Shown: positions 22,140-33,231 of the stretch, piece after piece
How positions within the stretch are numbered: position 1 is the stretch's first letter
Layout: each line of letters opens with the position of its first letter
NCBI GenBank assembly: GCA_946965045.2
Contig: OX337230.1
Span: 3,782,001 to 3,846,000 of the forward strand
Source: Epithemia pelagica
Lineage: Eukaryota; Bacillariophyta; Bacillariophyceae; Surirellales; Surirellaceae
Length of the DNA: 64,000 nucleotides
Reading direction: 5' to 3'
Program-made: the position numbers and the translations under genes
The notes under the pieces: model-generated
The model's input: the letters and a program-made list of their open reading frames with translations, nothing else
Databases searched by the model: none
What the model was told of the DNA's origin: nothing

Positions 22140-24428
22140 ATGGAAGCGACACCTCCCAAGACACCGTTTACTCCTCCTGAGGACAAGCCAAGTCATATAA
22201 CCAACCAAGATCTCTTCGACCATATAACTAAAGGCATCTTTGGTTGTAATGATGAACGAGCCTAATCACTTCAAAAGTGGATGCGACATCATGGTTTTGA
22301 ACATATCCTTCATGTCCTCGACCATGTTGCAACTGATCCCGAGGAGACACTCAAGGATCTCATACAATACAAGGTTGGAAAACAAGTCAACGACCTACAG
22401 ACAAGTACAAGATTACAACTCAAACTAATGGCATATTGGTTACTACAACAACGGCAACTCCAACATGGAAAACTACCCCGTGCTACATGGATGAACCTCA
22501 CGAGGGACCAATATGACGATTGGAGGATCAACACCGACTTTACCAAGTCTGGTATGAACCAAGACCCAGTTTCTCCTCTGAAATCACCTGCACACTCCGT
22601 ATCATCCCGATCTCCCACTACATCCTCCACAACATCTCAATCCATGTTAGATCTCTCTGCTTCCAAGAAAGGAACCAAAAGAGATGCAACAGCATTTGAA
22701 TCATTCAAAGACGAACGATACTTTGATTCGTTTTGGCGTGTATTCAAATCAACTGCGAAAGCACAAGGATTGTCGAATGTTCTTGATTTCGATTACAAGG
22801 TACCCAAGGATGACGAATGCGCAGAGTTACTCTTCCGAGAACAACAAGTCTTTGTCTACTCTGTACTTGTACGTATTATCCAAACCGACCAAGGAAGAGC
22901 ATATGTTCGAGAACATGAACATGATGAAGATGCAAGAGCCGTCTTGAAGAAACTCCATGTTCTACACACTGAATCTGATCTAGCTAAGCGAGAAGTGTTA
23001 CGCCTAACAAGCTACATTTCGAATCTTCGACTGGATGACCCTTGGCGTGGTACAACTCGTCAGTCTCTCCTACATTTTCAAGAACAGCTACGACTTCTGG
23101 ATAACCTTGTACCACTGTCGGATCGTATCCATGACCATACAAGGATGACCTTCCTTATGCAAGCTGTTGAAAAGGTACCTGATTTAAGACGAGTCAAGAT
23201 CTTGGATAACGTTGTCAACACGAAATCTGGAGCCAAGTCTCTCTGTTATCAATCATATTTCCGCCTGCTTCTTGATGCTGCTTTTGACCATGACCAAGCT
23301 ACCCGAACTTCTGCATCTAACCGCCGTCGTCATGTAAAGCAACATGAATTTCAGTTGGATGAACCTTTTGAACCAGTGGAGCCCCCTGACTACCAGATCA
23401 ACAACACGAATATCCAATCCGAAAAGTCCCCAACTTCGTCGAAAATCAGCCTTCCAAGAGATGTATGGTTTAAAATCTCTGAAGAGGATCGGCAAATCAT
23501 TGTCGACTTCAATAAATCCGTCCAAGATTCCCCGACAACTCCACGCAAGGTCCAAACACATTCTCTTGACATTGATCCTGAACCGGACCCTGATCCTGAT
23601 ACCAACAACATTGGTGATACCCATCAAGATGCACCAGAACAAGATCCATTCGATACATCCTCTGATCCGGTTACCCAGTTTGTACACCAGGCTATTGCAT
23701 CGACAGATATCAATCATCCAGCATCCGACCTCAGCAACATCTTGTCAACTTCTACGACAAAGTCAAGTCCTAAAGTCAAGTTCAAGGCTTCTGCTGATCA
23801 CAAGCAAAAGGTTCATATGTCACGATATCTATTCTCCCGCAAATCCACCTTTTCTGGTAATCAACTCATCGATCGAGGTGCCAATGGAGGCCTTGCAGGA
23901 TCTGACATGCGTATCCTTGCCAAAACCGGACGTCATATTACCATCGTAGGTATTGACAATCATGAATTGACTGGCCTTCCAGTTGTTACCTGTGCTGCCA
24001 AGTTTGATACAAGTGATGGACCCATTATTGGTATCTTCAATGAATATGTCCACTATGGAAAGGGTTTATCTATCCAGTCCCAGCGCAATTTGAACATTTC
24101 GGCCTATCTGTCGACGAACGATCCGTCAAGGTTGATGGCAAACAACGCATTACTACCCTTGATGGACGCGCATTGCCCTTACGAATCAAGGATGGCCTTG
24201 CATACATTCAATCTCTGGGAATCCCTTCTGATGACGATATGGATAAATATCCACATATTGTGTTCACTTCACCCCATATCTGGGATCCTTCTGTACTTGA
24301 CCATACCCATCCAGACCCCCATCAAGACCCTGCACCGAACTGGACATCTGTGGAGACTGATGGTAGTATGGAAACGTACCCCTATGACCAATATGGGGAG
24401 TATACAGATCGCGTTGTATGCACTTTGA
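22140..24428 (+). pseudogene. gag: Ty1/copia (CoDi-type) gag and protease, with in-frame stop and frameshift
   Basis: The natural ATG is probably 22140 (METPP-type start reading MEATPPKTPFTPPED). The frame meets a TAA at 22263-22265 and then continues in the same frame with SLQKWMRHHGFEHIL to about 24085. The protease carries the diatom-type LIDRGANGGLAG motif in place of the usual D-T/S-G. The open frame runs on to 24428, but homology moves to another frame between 24075 and 24092, where EHFGLSVDERSVKVDG begins. Gag packages element RNA; the protease would mature the polyprotein. One nonsense codon plus one frameshift indicate a defective copy, unless the shift is programmed. Confidence 0.82.
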
Positions 24429-27400
24429 ATCTCCTCCTTGATCTCCCATATGATCATGGCCCCGATACACCTTCCTTCTTTTCCATCTATGCTGATCAAG
24501 ATGGCAACGACCCCACACTTCATGCGTCTGTCCACAAACTCTACAAGGAACAATACGACTGGAAGAAATTTCGCCCTTTCTTTGGGTGGCAATCGGAAGA
24601 CGTAATCGCCGATACGTTCAAGCATACAACTCGTCATGGACACATTTCCTTTGACCAGGATACCTTGAAGAAACACTTTAAGGCCCGGAATCCTATCCTT
24701 AACCTACCACGACGGCATGAACCCGTTGCCACTGACTCCATCTTCTCCGACACCCCGGCTGTTAACCATGGTGGCAAGATTGCTCAGATTTTTGTTGGTC
24801 GTGATACTTTGGTTACTGACATTTATGGTATCAAGTCTACCAAGCAATTCGTCAATACCCTCCAGGATAACATTCGTACACGTGGTGTCATGGAGACTTT
24901 GATCAGTGATGGTGGTTCGTCACTTATTTCCCACAAGGTCAAGGATATTCTTCGCACCCTTCTGATTGGTGAATACCGTTCCGAGCCCTATCATCAACAC
25001 CAGAACAAAGCTGAGAACCGCTACCAGACCGTTAAGCGTATGACCAATGCTATCATGAATGCCTCCGGTTGCCCTGCTTCTGCATGGTTACTTTGTTTAG
25101 AATATGTGTGTGACCTCCTCAATCACACTTCCTCTCCCACCCACTCTGGCCGCACCCCTCTTGAGGCTCTTACCGGTACCCCACCCGACATTACCCATCT
25201 CCTTTTCTTTCCTTTCTGGGATGAGGTCTACTATCGTGTCAACCCTTCTGAACCTACCTCCGGTTCTTACCCTTCGTCTCCCGACGAGAAGATTGGCCAC
25301 TGGGTTGGTTTTGCCCACAATGTTGGTGATGCCTTTACTTGGAAGATCCTCACTGCCGACAACGTCATCATCTACCGTTCCGCTGTCCGTCGCGTTGCCT
25401 CCACTACCCCCAACCTTCGTGTGGATATCTCTTCAGGGGAGGAGTCGCCGCATAAACCCACTGACAAGCAAGGTGACACTGTCTTTATTCGCAGCAGAAG
25501 TGAAGACCCATCCACACCTATGCCAACAATTGACTACGACGATTTAGTTGGACGCACATTCCTTTGTGACACTGAAGAGAATGGGGAGCGCCACCGAGCA
25601 CGAGTAATCAAACGAGTTGTCGACCTGGAACAAGATGCAACCAAACAAGAAGATCGACTCAAATATATCTTTTGCAAGTCTAACTCCAATGTTGATGAGA
25701 TGATCTCCTACAACCAGCTCATGGAATACATTGAAAGAGATAATCAAGCCCAAACGACAGGGGATAGTCTCTTTCGATTCAGAGACGTTATTGCACACCA
25801 AGGACCTTTGAACTCAAGCGACCCAGACTATAAAGGGAGTAAATATAATGTCCTTGTTGATTGGGAGACTGGGGAGACGACATACGAACCTCTATCTCTT
25901 ATTGCAAATGATGACCCCATCACAGTCGCCATCTATGCCAAGAAAAATGGTTTGCTGGATCTACCTGGATGGAAACATCTCAAGCGATACGTCAAGACAA
26001 GCAAAAGACTCATTCGAGCAGCTAAACAATCCAGGATCAAACAAGTTCGTCGCTCTATCAAGTACAAGTTTGGTTTTCAAGTACCTCGCACCTATGAAGA
26101 AGCAGTGGAACTAGACAAGCAATTTGGGAACACGAAATGGCAAGACGCAACAGAATTGGAACTCTCACAGATCCAATCGTATAACACTTTCAAGGACCAT
26201 GGAAAAGCCAAGTTCATTAATGGGAAATTGGCCAATGCACCAGAAGGATATCATAAGATAAGAGTACATCTGGTCTTTGATGTCAAGCATGACGGAAGGC
26301 ACAAGGCACGACTTGTCGCAGATGGACATCTCACCAAGGAACCCGTTGAGACCATCTATTCAGGGGTTGTCTCCATTTGCAACCTTCGCATTGCCATATT
26401 TCTTGGAACCATGAACGACATGGAAATATGGGGAGCAGATATTGGGAACGCATACCTAGAAGCATTGACAGGAGAGAAGATTTTCATCATCGCAGGACCA
26501 GAGTTCAAGGAGTTAGAAGGACATATCTTGATCATCTACAAGGCATTATATGGTCTCAAATCCTCAGGTGCTCGCTGGCATGACAAACTGTTTGATGTTC
26601 TCATTGATATGGGATTTTCTCCAAGCAAGGCTGACCCTGATATCTGGATGAAGAAGGCTCCTGGAGAAGACTGTTATGAATATATCGCTGTATATGTTGA
26701 TGACTTAGCTATCGTTGCCATGGACCCTGAAGCTGTCTGCAAGATCTTTACAGACAAATACAACTTCAAACTCAAAGGAGTCGGACCTATCGAGTATCAT
26801 TTGGGGTGTCGTTATACCACAGATCCAGACGGTACACTTGTGTCTGACCCACGAAGGTACATCGAGAAGATGATGGATACCTATGAGCGATTGTTCAATG
26901 AGAAACCCAAGAAAGCAAAGCCGCCAGTCATTGCTAACGATCATCCTGAACTCGATGACTCTGAGCTCTTAGATGAAGAAGGGACCCAGCATTTCCAGAC
27001 TCTTATTGGACAACTGCAATGGCTAATTACCATTGGCCGTTTTGATGTCTTTCCTGCTACCATGACTCTATCAAGGTTCAGAGCTGCTCCAAGGATTGGT
27101 CATTTGAAGCGAGCTAAACGCATCTATGGATACCTCATGTCATTTCCTGATGGGTCTATCAGATTCCGCACTGGGGAGCCAGATTTATCAGCTTTACCTA
27201 TCCAAGAATACGATTGGAGTCGTACCGTATACATGGACGCCAAGGAACGTATCCCTGAGGACTGTCCAACCCCACTTGGGCGTTTTGTGACAACTATACA
27301 TTATGTCGACGCAAATCTCATGCATGATATGGTTACTGGGAAAGCAGTTACAGCCATCCTGCATTTTGTAAATGGTACACCCGTGGACTGGTACAGTAAG

Positions 27401-27820
27401 CGACAAGCCACAGTGGAAACAGCCACGTATGGATCTGAATTTGTTGCCGCAAGGACTGCAGTTGATCAGATCACCGAGCTACGCCTTACACTCCGATACT
27501 TGGGAGTCCCTCTGCGAGAGAAGAGTTACATGTTTGGAGATAACCGCTCTGTTGTTATCAATAGCACCACACCACACTCAATCATCTCCAAGAGGCACCA
27601 TCTCCTATCCTATCACCGAGTCCGTGAAGCTATCGCTGCAAAGTACGTCGCATTCTACTGGAAAGATGGAAAGACAAACCCAGCTGATATCCTCAGCAAA
27701 CATTGGGAATTCGCCGCAGTTTGGCCCATGCTCAGATCTTTGTTATTCTGGAGAGGAAAAATCCAGGAAAGTGATGAGGGAATTGACAATCCTCATTCGA
27801 CAAATTGTGGGGAGTGTTAG
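24092..27820 (+). CDS. pol: Ty1/copia (CoDi-type) integrase, reverse transcriptase, RNase H
   Basis: Open from about 24092 to a TAG that lies in the first bases of the 3' LTR; the longest ORF start (TTG 24173) is not a true start. Integrase core: ATDSIFSD, LISDGGSS and HQHQNKAENRY supply D, D and E. Reverse transcriptase: the catalytic YVDD is at about 26695 (AVYVDDLAIVAMD) with KALYGLKSSG before it, as in copia. RNase H: DWYSKRQATVETATYGSEF, MFGDN and HHLLSYHRVREA near the end. Integrase before RT defines Ty1/copia. The region is otherwise open for 1215 codons, so it is a young copy. Confidence 0.93.
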   Translation, partial: EHFGLSVDERSVKVDGKQRITTLDGRALPLRIKDGLAYIQSLGIPSDDDMDKYPHIVFTSPHIWDPSVLDHTHPDPHQDPAPNWTSVETDGSMETYPYDQYGEYTDRVVCTLNLLLDLPYDHGPDTPSFFSIYADQDGNDPTLHASVHKLYKEQYDWKKFRPFFGWQSEDVIADTFKHTTRHGHISFDQDTLKKHFKARNPILNLPRRHEPVATDSIFSDTPAVNHGGKIAQIFVGRDTLVTDIYGIKSTKQFVNTLQDNIRTRGVMETLISDGGSSLISHKVKDILRTLLIGEYRSEPYHQHQNKAENRYQTVKRMTNAIMNASGCPASAWLLCLEYVCDLLNHTSSPTHSGRTPLEALTGTPPDITHLLFFPFWDEVYYRVNPSEPTSGSYPSSPDEKIGHWVGFAHNVGDAFTWKILTADNVIIYRSAVRRVASTTPNLRVDISSGEESPHKPTDKQGDTVFIRSRSEDPSTPMPTIDYDDLVGRTFLCDTEENGERHRARVIKRVVDLEQDATKQEDRLKYIFCKSNSNVDEMISYNQLMEYIERDNQAQTTGDSLFRFRDVIAHQGPLNSSDPDYKGSKYNVLVDWETGETTYEPLSLIANDDPITVAIYAKKNGLLDLPGWKHLKRYVKTSKRLIRAAKQSRIKQVRRSIKYKFGFQVPRTYEEAVELDKQFGNTKWQDATELELSQIQSYNTFKDHGKAKFINGKLANAPEGYHKIRVHLVFDVKHDGRHKARLVADGHLTKEPVETIYSGVVSICNLRIAIFLGTMNDMEIWGADIGNAYLEALTGEKIFIIAGPEFKELEGHILIIYKALYGLKSSGARWHDKLFDVLIDMGFSPSKADPDIWMKKAPGEDCYEYIAVYVDDLAIVAMDPEAVCKIFTDKYNFKLKGVGPIEYHLGCRYTTDPDGTLVSDPRRYIEKMMDTYERLFNEKPKKAKPPVIANDHPELDDSELLDEEGTQHFQTLIGQLQWLITIGRFDVFPATMTLSRFRAAPRIGHLKRAKRIYGYLMSFPDGSIRFRTGEPDLSALPIQEYDWSRTVYMDAKERIPEDCPTPLGRFVTTIHYVDANLMHDMVTGKAVTAILHFVNGTPVDWYSKRQATVETATYGSEFVAARTAVDQITELRLTLRYLGVPLREKSYMFGDNRSVVINSTTPHSIISKRHHLLSYHRVREAIAAKYVAFYWKDGKTNPADILSKHWEFAAVWPMLRSLLFWRGKIQESDEGIDNPHSTNCGEC

Positions 27821-28440
27821 GATTCTCACCGAAAACTAGGTGGCGAAACCTACAACTCATCGAATGATGCTAGTATTTTATGGCATCCGATGACATTTTC
27901 CTAAAAATGAGAAAAGAATGTCGGCATGCTCGCGAAACTATAAATTTGGCCACGGCATGCTCGCAGTGCACGCGTTATCGGCGACCGCTCGGATATTAAC
28001 TATGGCCCAACACGTGCGCGCCCAAAACTATCAAGTGCGCGCCTCTACTATCCGAGTACGCGCATCCACGATTCGACCTAACGGTCTATGTAATCAAAGC
28101 ACGAATCACGATCACGCGAGACCATATCTCTGTTCCCACAAATCCAAGAATGCAAACAGCAACGCGCCCAGGACAAGACTTATACCACGACAAAGCAAGA
28201 GCTGTTGCATCCCATACATGTTATCCATCACCCTATACATTCAATACACACCAATGCCGGTCTACTCCAACCAGTGAGGACCTATCACACCAGATCCATG
28301 GCCGTATACAAGAGCCAGGACTTCGACACCATCAACCACCTTAGTTAGTAATCGTCTCACAATCATTAATATCACCATTTTAACACTCATCTTAAGACTT
28401 ACCTCTTATCAGTGGACCGACTGCCCCCACCCACGGCGGA
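27815..28440 (+). mobile_element. 3' LTR of the copia element (right end approximate)
   Basis: A purine-rich tract (TTGTGGGGAG, 27805-27814) is followed by TGTTAGGATTCTCACC, a typical LTR start. A TATAAATT box lies at about 27940, followed by several ACTAT..GCGCGCC motifs. The right end cannot be fixed because no second LTR is found to compare with; it must lie before the 108-bp repeat at 28467. No other gene is seen here. Confidence 0.65.
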
Positions 28441-28466
28441 CTTCGACTTGCAACTCTTCTCTGACC

Positions 28467-28574
28467 CGTGGAGGATTGTTGTATCGGTTGGTGATTCGAT
28501 TGTCGGCTCAGCGAGCCTTTTACCTATCCTACCTATCTGTCTAACCCCTGTTGAATTGAGAGAAGTTTATCAGA
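28467..28574. repeat. 108-bp direct repeat, right copy
   Basis: Near-identical to 20926-21033. Its last bases (TTATCAGA) form the junction with the ATPase fragment: the ATPase reading frame runs only about 11 codons into it before a stop. Confidence 0.93.
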
Positions 28575-29083
28575 GGGTGTGCAATAAGATTGGCAGGTAC
28601 GCCAACGGAAGGCGGAAAGCAATTCATTCTTTGAATCATTTCAGAGATGCTCCCCATTAGCTTTTCTGCAGTTGATTTGGTTTCCGTTTCCGAGGAAGGT
28701 CTCACAGACGCGACCAGGATGGAAGCAATGTGAGGCGCTGCCAAAGGTGCCGACATTTGTTTGGCAAAGCTTGTCGCAAAATCAAGACTTCCTTCTGCCT
28801 CAATCATGAAGGCACGGTCGGGTCGATGGGCGTAGTCTCCACGTAATAAATACATTCCGGATGTAGTTTTTCCGCAGCCGGAGACTCCGTAACAAACAGT
28901 TGTTTGACCAGGGAACTCGTGGAAGGCACTTTTGAGAAACGCCTTGACGTTACGGCTCCGGACAATCTCCTTCCGATCAGGGACCTTACCGAATATCCGC
29001 CGCGACTTGGACGCATCCTCCAGATATCTGTATAGTGATAACCATCTTGTTGGGCCCTCGACATTTTGAAGGAACCATTCCAT
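28541..29083 (-). pseudogene. P-loop ATPase fragment, 3'-truncated
   Basis: Encodes 180 aa from an ATG at 29083. It contains a clear Walker A motif (YGVSGCGKTTSG, about 62-73) followed by a MYLLRGDYAHRP stretch and Ser/Thr-rich helices. There is no Walker B, sensor or C-terminal domain before the frame ends inside the 108-bp repeat, so the gene appears cut off at 28575. Intact relatives would be several hundred residues; the family cannot be named from the fragment. It is divergent from the PNKP-fusion gene, with about 500 bp between starts, so the promoter may be intact while the product is not. Confidence 0.55.
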
Positions 29084-29577
29084 CCTTCTTGAAGAGAAAA
29101 AGGGTAACCTCTCTCTCGTTATTGCTGCTTATTGTTGCTTCTGCTCGTGTCGTCACCACAGAGTAACTGCGACCGGAAGAGGTCGCGGATTAAATGCGTG
29201 CCTTCTGTTCCACAGCGAGAGAGAAAAGTGAACTCCAAAATCTGTGCCCTTGTGGTTGTGGTATCGTGAGAACGTCTTGGCAATCTATCGATCTATATTA
29301 TAACATATTATAGACATCCTGTGGCATCATTGTGCTTGACACAAACAAGTTCGTCCTCCTATGTTGGCTGTGGTTGACGTTGAACCACTCTTGTTGTTGT
29401 TCTTGTTTTTCTTGTAGTGGTGGTGCCATTTCCTTTGGTGGCACCGCAACAACAACAACCCGACGGCCCCCCTTGAAAAGAAGAAGAAGGAATGACAAAG
29501 TGCGGTGTCGTACGAATCAACAACAACCAGACAGGGATCCGGGGAATCAGCGACAGTTTCGTTCCGTCATCATCTTC

Positions 29578-32487
29578 ATGTCGTCGTCCCACCAGAATAT
29601 GATGCCATCTCCCAACAACAACAACAACCAGAACGACGACGAGGAACAACCAAAGCGACGACAAGCTGCAAATGATGATGATGATGATGATGATGGTGAA
29701 CCTGTGACGAAACGACCACGAATCACTACTGGAAATCATAATGGTAAACCAAAAACACAACAACAAGCCACTTTGACGTCCTTTTTTCAATCCAAGAAAC
29801 CACCAAAACCAAAGCAACCACCACAACAACAAGACGCCAAATCGAGCACCACCACCACCAAGTCTGAAAGTACTACAACATCCTCCATTCCACCAGACGA
29901 ACCAGAATCGAAACCAGGCAACAACAACAAGAAGGAGTCCACACAACCACCACCAATCATTTCCTCTATGACAACACCCACCAGTGACACGACGGCACCA
30001 TTGTCGTCGTCGTCGTCTTTGTCTTTCTCCAACTCACCCTTGGTACCACCTCCCTTGGTGACTCCCGTACCCGATCCGATTGTCCCCACAATTGTATCAC
30101 CCAATCCTCGAGTGGAATGGAAGTCCTTGCACGATTCTCATGTCTTGGTACGCATTGACCGGTCGTCGTCCTCCTCCTCAACCACCAGTGGTTGCAACAA
30201 GAATAAATTGGCCGCCTTGGATTTGGATGGAACCTTGGTGATTTGGGCGAGTTCCTTTTCGGGATTTTGGCCCAATCAATTGACCCATTACAATCTGTGG
30301 TCGTCGACGGTCATTCCGCAATTGCGGGCCTTGGTCGATGACCATGGCTACCAATTGCTCATTGTATCCAATCAAGGAGGCATTCAATCGGCCCATTCCG
30401 GCAAAAAGGCCACCTTGGTCAAACATGTGATTAATTATTTGGCGCATGAGCTCCAACGACCCTTGCAAGCCGTTGTGTCCACCAAGAGTCCCAAACGATA
30501 TGCCGCCACATCCTTTCACAAACCGTCCCCCAAACTCTGGAAGGTGGCCCTGGAATCGTCGGGCTTGATTCCACCGACCAACAAGAAGGAGCAGAAGTGG
30601 AATTGGGCCGAGAGTTTTTTTGTGGGCGATTCGGCCGACCCGAACGACGATCAAGGCGGGGTCGATGCCAAATTTGCTCAAGCCGTCTCCCACGAGTATT
30701 TATCAAAGGAAGGAGTGACCTTGCAATTCTTTACTCCCACACAATTGTTTGGTCCCAGTGATGAGGAACGGCGATCTCCGACGGTGACAGGACTCACGAG
30801 TGTTGATCCCGTGCCACCCGTCGCCTGCCAAACTCGTGCGGCCTTGTTGGGAGGATACCTGTCGGGGCCCCTCCTCTTGCTCTTGTGCGGTGTCCAAGGG
30901 AGTGGCAAATCCACCGTTTGTTATCAATTGGTGGAGGCAACCAAACAAAATCCAAAGGATTTAACCCAATGGGTGCACTTGAGTCAAGATACCATCAACA
31001 ATGGCAAACCTGGCAAACGAGAAACGGTCGAGGCTCGGACCCGACACGCCTTGGAACAAGGCTTGTGTGTCGTGGTGGATCGCATGCATTTGGATGCCAC
31101 ACAACGACAGTATTTTGTCGCCGTGGCCGAGTCCCTCGACATTCCCGTTCATGTCCTGGCATTGACGCCGCCGCAATCCGTCGTGGTACATCGGGTCCGA
31201 CATCGAACCAATCATCCGGGCAAGGTCCAAGGACCGAGCGGAGTCAAATCGACCCTGCAATCCTTGCGTCACTTGGTTCTACCCACGTATGCGCAGGAAC
31301 CAGGCTTGACCTTGATTCATGTGGCCAGCACTCCCCGGCAAGTGTCGCAGCTGGTCGACGTGTATCGTAACGTGCGAGCATTGTCCTCATCCGACACTCC
31401 AAATACAAACAACCCGAATTTCGGTAGCAATAATACCAACCGACGCACCCTGGCGACACGAATTCCCTTGGCATCGACAGAGGCCGGGGACGATGACCAT
31501 GACAAAAACAACCACAACGACGACGACGACAAAAACGAGCAAACGTTGACTCTACCGATTCTAACCTTGGGAACCATGGGCATTGGAAAAAAGAAGACGG
31601 CAGACGCAATTCGCGAGGCGATTGCGGCAGAATTTCAGGCCATTGATACGGCACCCACGTACAAGAATGAAGAACAGGTCGGCGAAGCGCTCTCCCAACT
31701 CGACCCGATTCATGAAAATGTCTTTTGTATTGCCAAGATTCCCAAATCCGTCACGCAACCCGAACAAGTGGCCGTAGAACTGGACGCTACCTTGACGAAA
31801 TTGCAACGATCATCGGTTCATCTCTTGTTGTTGCATTGGCCCTGTGATGTCATGGCGGCGGATACCTTGTCCGCCGTCTGGAAGGCCATGGAAGCATGTG
31901 TCCAGCAAGGCAAATGCCGAGCCTTGGGAGTGTGCAATTTCAATGGTGCAGCCTTGACGACCTTGCTCGCGTCGTGTACGATACGGCCCGTGGTCAATCA
32001 AGTTGAACGGCATCCTCTGTTGCCGCAATGGGACTTGATGGATGTGTGTGCCCGTCACAATATTGTTTTGCAAGCTCATACACCCTTGGGACAAGGCCGC
32101 GACGAATTGCTCGCTCATCCCGTGATTGTCGACCTGGCGACCCAGCATGGCAACAACAACAATGGCAATCCGCTGTCGCCGGCGCAAGTGGTACTCTTGT
32201 GGAACCTTCAACAGGGATGTGCCGTCGTACCCAAATGCAGTAGTCCCCAACACTTGAGGGAATTGACTCGAGTCATATACGGCAACGACAAGCAACAGAA
32301 AGAGTTTGTTGGGTGCTTGTCTCCCGCTGAGATGAAACGGTTGGATTCCTTGACCATGACGACGGCATCCGACAGCGACGCCACACTGGCGTCAACAACG
32401 ACCACACGATTTGTGGCTCCTCCCTTCATGTATGGGACACAATCCTTTTGTTGGGGAACCCGCATGCCTCGTCGTCGCAGCAAGTGA
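29578..32487 (+). CDS. Polynucleotide kinase 3'-phosphatase fused to aldo-keto reductase
   Basis: Encodes 969 aa from the ATG at 29578; the frame is open further upstream but only from GTG. N-terminus: disordered Asn/Asp/Gln-rich region with a PCNA-interacting motif QATLTSFF (63-70) in a basic context. HAD phosphatase: DLDGTL (D215, D217), then SNQGG and the FFVGDSADP motif. P-loop 5'-kinase: GVQGSGKST from 438, and SQDT as the likely catalytic Asp. This phosphatase-kinase order is that of PNKP, which restores 5'-phosphate and 3'-hydroxyl at DNA strand breaks. After an acidic Asn/Asp linker (about 610-655) a complete aldo-keto reductase follows with the tetrad D690, Y695, K720 and H753. No stop or splice signal separates the parts. 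No FHA domain is seen. Confidence 0.9.
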   Translation: MSSSHQNMMPSPNNNNNQNDDEEQPKRRQAANDDDDDDDGEPVTKRPRITTGNHNGKPKTQQQATLTSFFQSKKPPKPKQPPQQQDAKSSTTTTKSESTTTSSIPPDEPESKPGNNNKKESTQPPPIISSMTTPTSDTTAPLSSSSSLSFSNSPLVPPPLVTPVPDPIVPTIVSPNPRVEWKSLHDSHVLVRIDRSSSSSSTTSGCNKNKLAALDLDGTLVIWASSFSGFWPNQLTHYNLWSSTVIPQLRALVDDHGYQLLIVSNQGGIQSAHSGKKATLVKHVINYLAHELQRPLQAVVSTKSPKRYAATSFHKPSPKLWKVALESSGLIPPTNKKEQKWNWAESFFVGDSADPNDDQGGVDAKFAQAVSHEYLSKEGVTLQFFTPTQLFGPSDEERRSPTVTGLTSVDPVPPVACQTRAALLGGYLSGPLLLLLCGVQGSGKSTVCYQLVEATKQNPKDLTQWVHLSQDTINNGKPGKRETVEARTRHALEQGLCVVVDRMHLDATQRQYFVAVAESLDIPVHVLALTPPQSVVVHRVRHRTNHPGKVQGPSGVKSTLQSLRHLVLPTYAQEPGLTLIHVASTPRQVSQLVDVYRNVRALSSSDTPNTNNPNFGSNNTNRRTLATRIPLASTEAGDDDHDKNNHNDDDDKNEQTLTLPILTLGTMGIGKKKTADAIREAIAAEFQAIDTAPTYKNEEQVGEALSQLDPIHENVFCIAKIPKSVTQPEQVAVELDATLTKLQRSSVHLLLLHWPCDVMAADTLSAVWKAMEACVQQGKCRALGVCNFNGAALTTLLASCTIRPVVNQVERHPLLPQWDLMDVCARHNIVLQAHTPLGQGRDELLAHPVIVDLATQHGNNNNGNPLSPAQVVLLWNLQQGCAVVPKCSSPQHLRELTRVIYGNDKQQKEFVGCLSPAEMKRLDSLTMTTASDSDATLASTTTTRFVAPPFMYGTQSFCWGTRMPRRRSK

Positions 32488-32952
32488 CATGCAATCGTGG
32501 GTTTTGGAAAGCCAATGGACCGTATTAGAATCGTTTTCGTCCATGGATGGAGGTTTCACCAATAGCATGAGAAGGGAGATTTGGTCGACACAACAAAACA
32601 TTAGTGCGTTGATACATGTGTGTGTGCACAAACAGGTTGCACCCACATCCCAGCCTTGGTACAAAAAAAGAGGCAGGGAATCTCGTTTGCCCATCTTTTG
32701 GAGAAAACAAAGAGTGGCACTCTTGAGATCACCCAAACTATGAGAAAACTTGTTCTTCTATAGATTGTGGATACTCTTTGGAGTCGTCGTCGTCCTGGCG
32801 CTACTATACTAGATTGGCATCCTCATCCGCAGAGTCTCCTCTCTAGGAGGACATGCTGCTATACTATAGGAGCACACATCCAATGACTTGTATCGCAAAC
32901 GACTGCATGCCATACACAAGGCTCTCTGGTCTCATCATCTCTCTCTCTCCTA
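32488..32952. other. Intergenic region after the PNKP fusion
   Basis: No convincing gene or RNA. It presumably holds the 3' UTR and the short spacer up to the duplicated modules. Confidence 0.5.
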
Positions 32953-33231
32953 TCAGGAAACCAAAGGCACTCCCAACCCAGCCGGTGGAGCGGGAATTGG
33001 ATCTGCTCCAGCCGCGTTCGGTGTCGCGGCTGTCTTCTTTTTTGCCGTGTAAAGGTCCGAGGGTGCAACCTTCTTGCGCTTGTTGTCTCCCAAGACTGTT
33101 TTGGACATTAATATGCCATCACAAACTGTTGCTGCAACGGCAAAGACAGGTTCCCTGGTGTGTTGTTGCTCCAACACTCGTTGGGATTTTGGAGTAACCT
33201 TATAGCTGTTTGACGAAAGCCATGCGACCAT
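32953..33231 (-). pseudogene. Partial N-terminal copy of the basic repeat-rich gene
   Basis: The minus-strand frame reads VFAVAATVCDGILMSK...KKVAPSDLYTAKKKTAATPN, matching the first 45 residues of the genes at 34055-35104 and 50332-51372 (VFAVAATVCDNLGMMSKKVAPSDLGTANKKTAAATPN). After that the match ends. It is a third, truncated copy of that 5' end, just left of the duplicated segment, and shows an earlier round of local duplication. A TCGCACCGAGTTTTGAATCG module follows it, as it does at the complete copies. Confidence 0.7.

Noticed and set aside
20926-28574. The 108-bp repeats as LTRs of a retroelement
   Set aside because: The copia 3' LTR clearly starts at 27815 with TGTTAG after a purine tract, and the 108-bp repeat lacks TG...CA ends.
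29332-29577. Upstream extension of the PNKP fusion by 82 codons
   Set aside because: Only a GTG begins it; the ATG at 29578 is the first normal start, although a spliced leader cannot be excluded.
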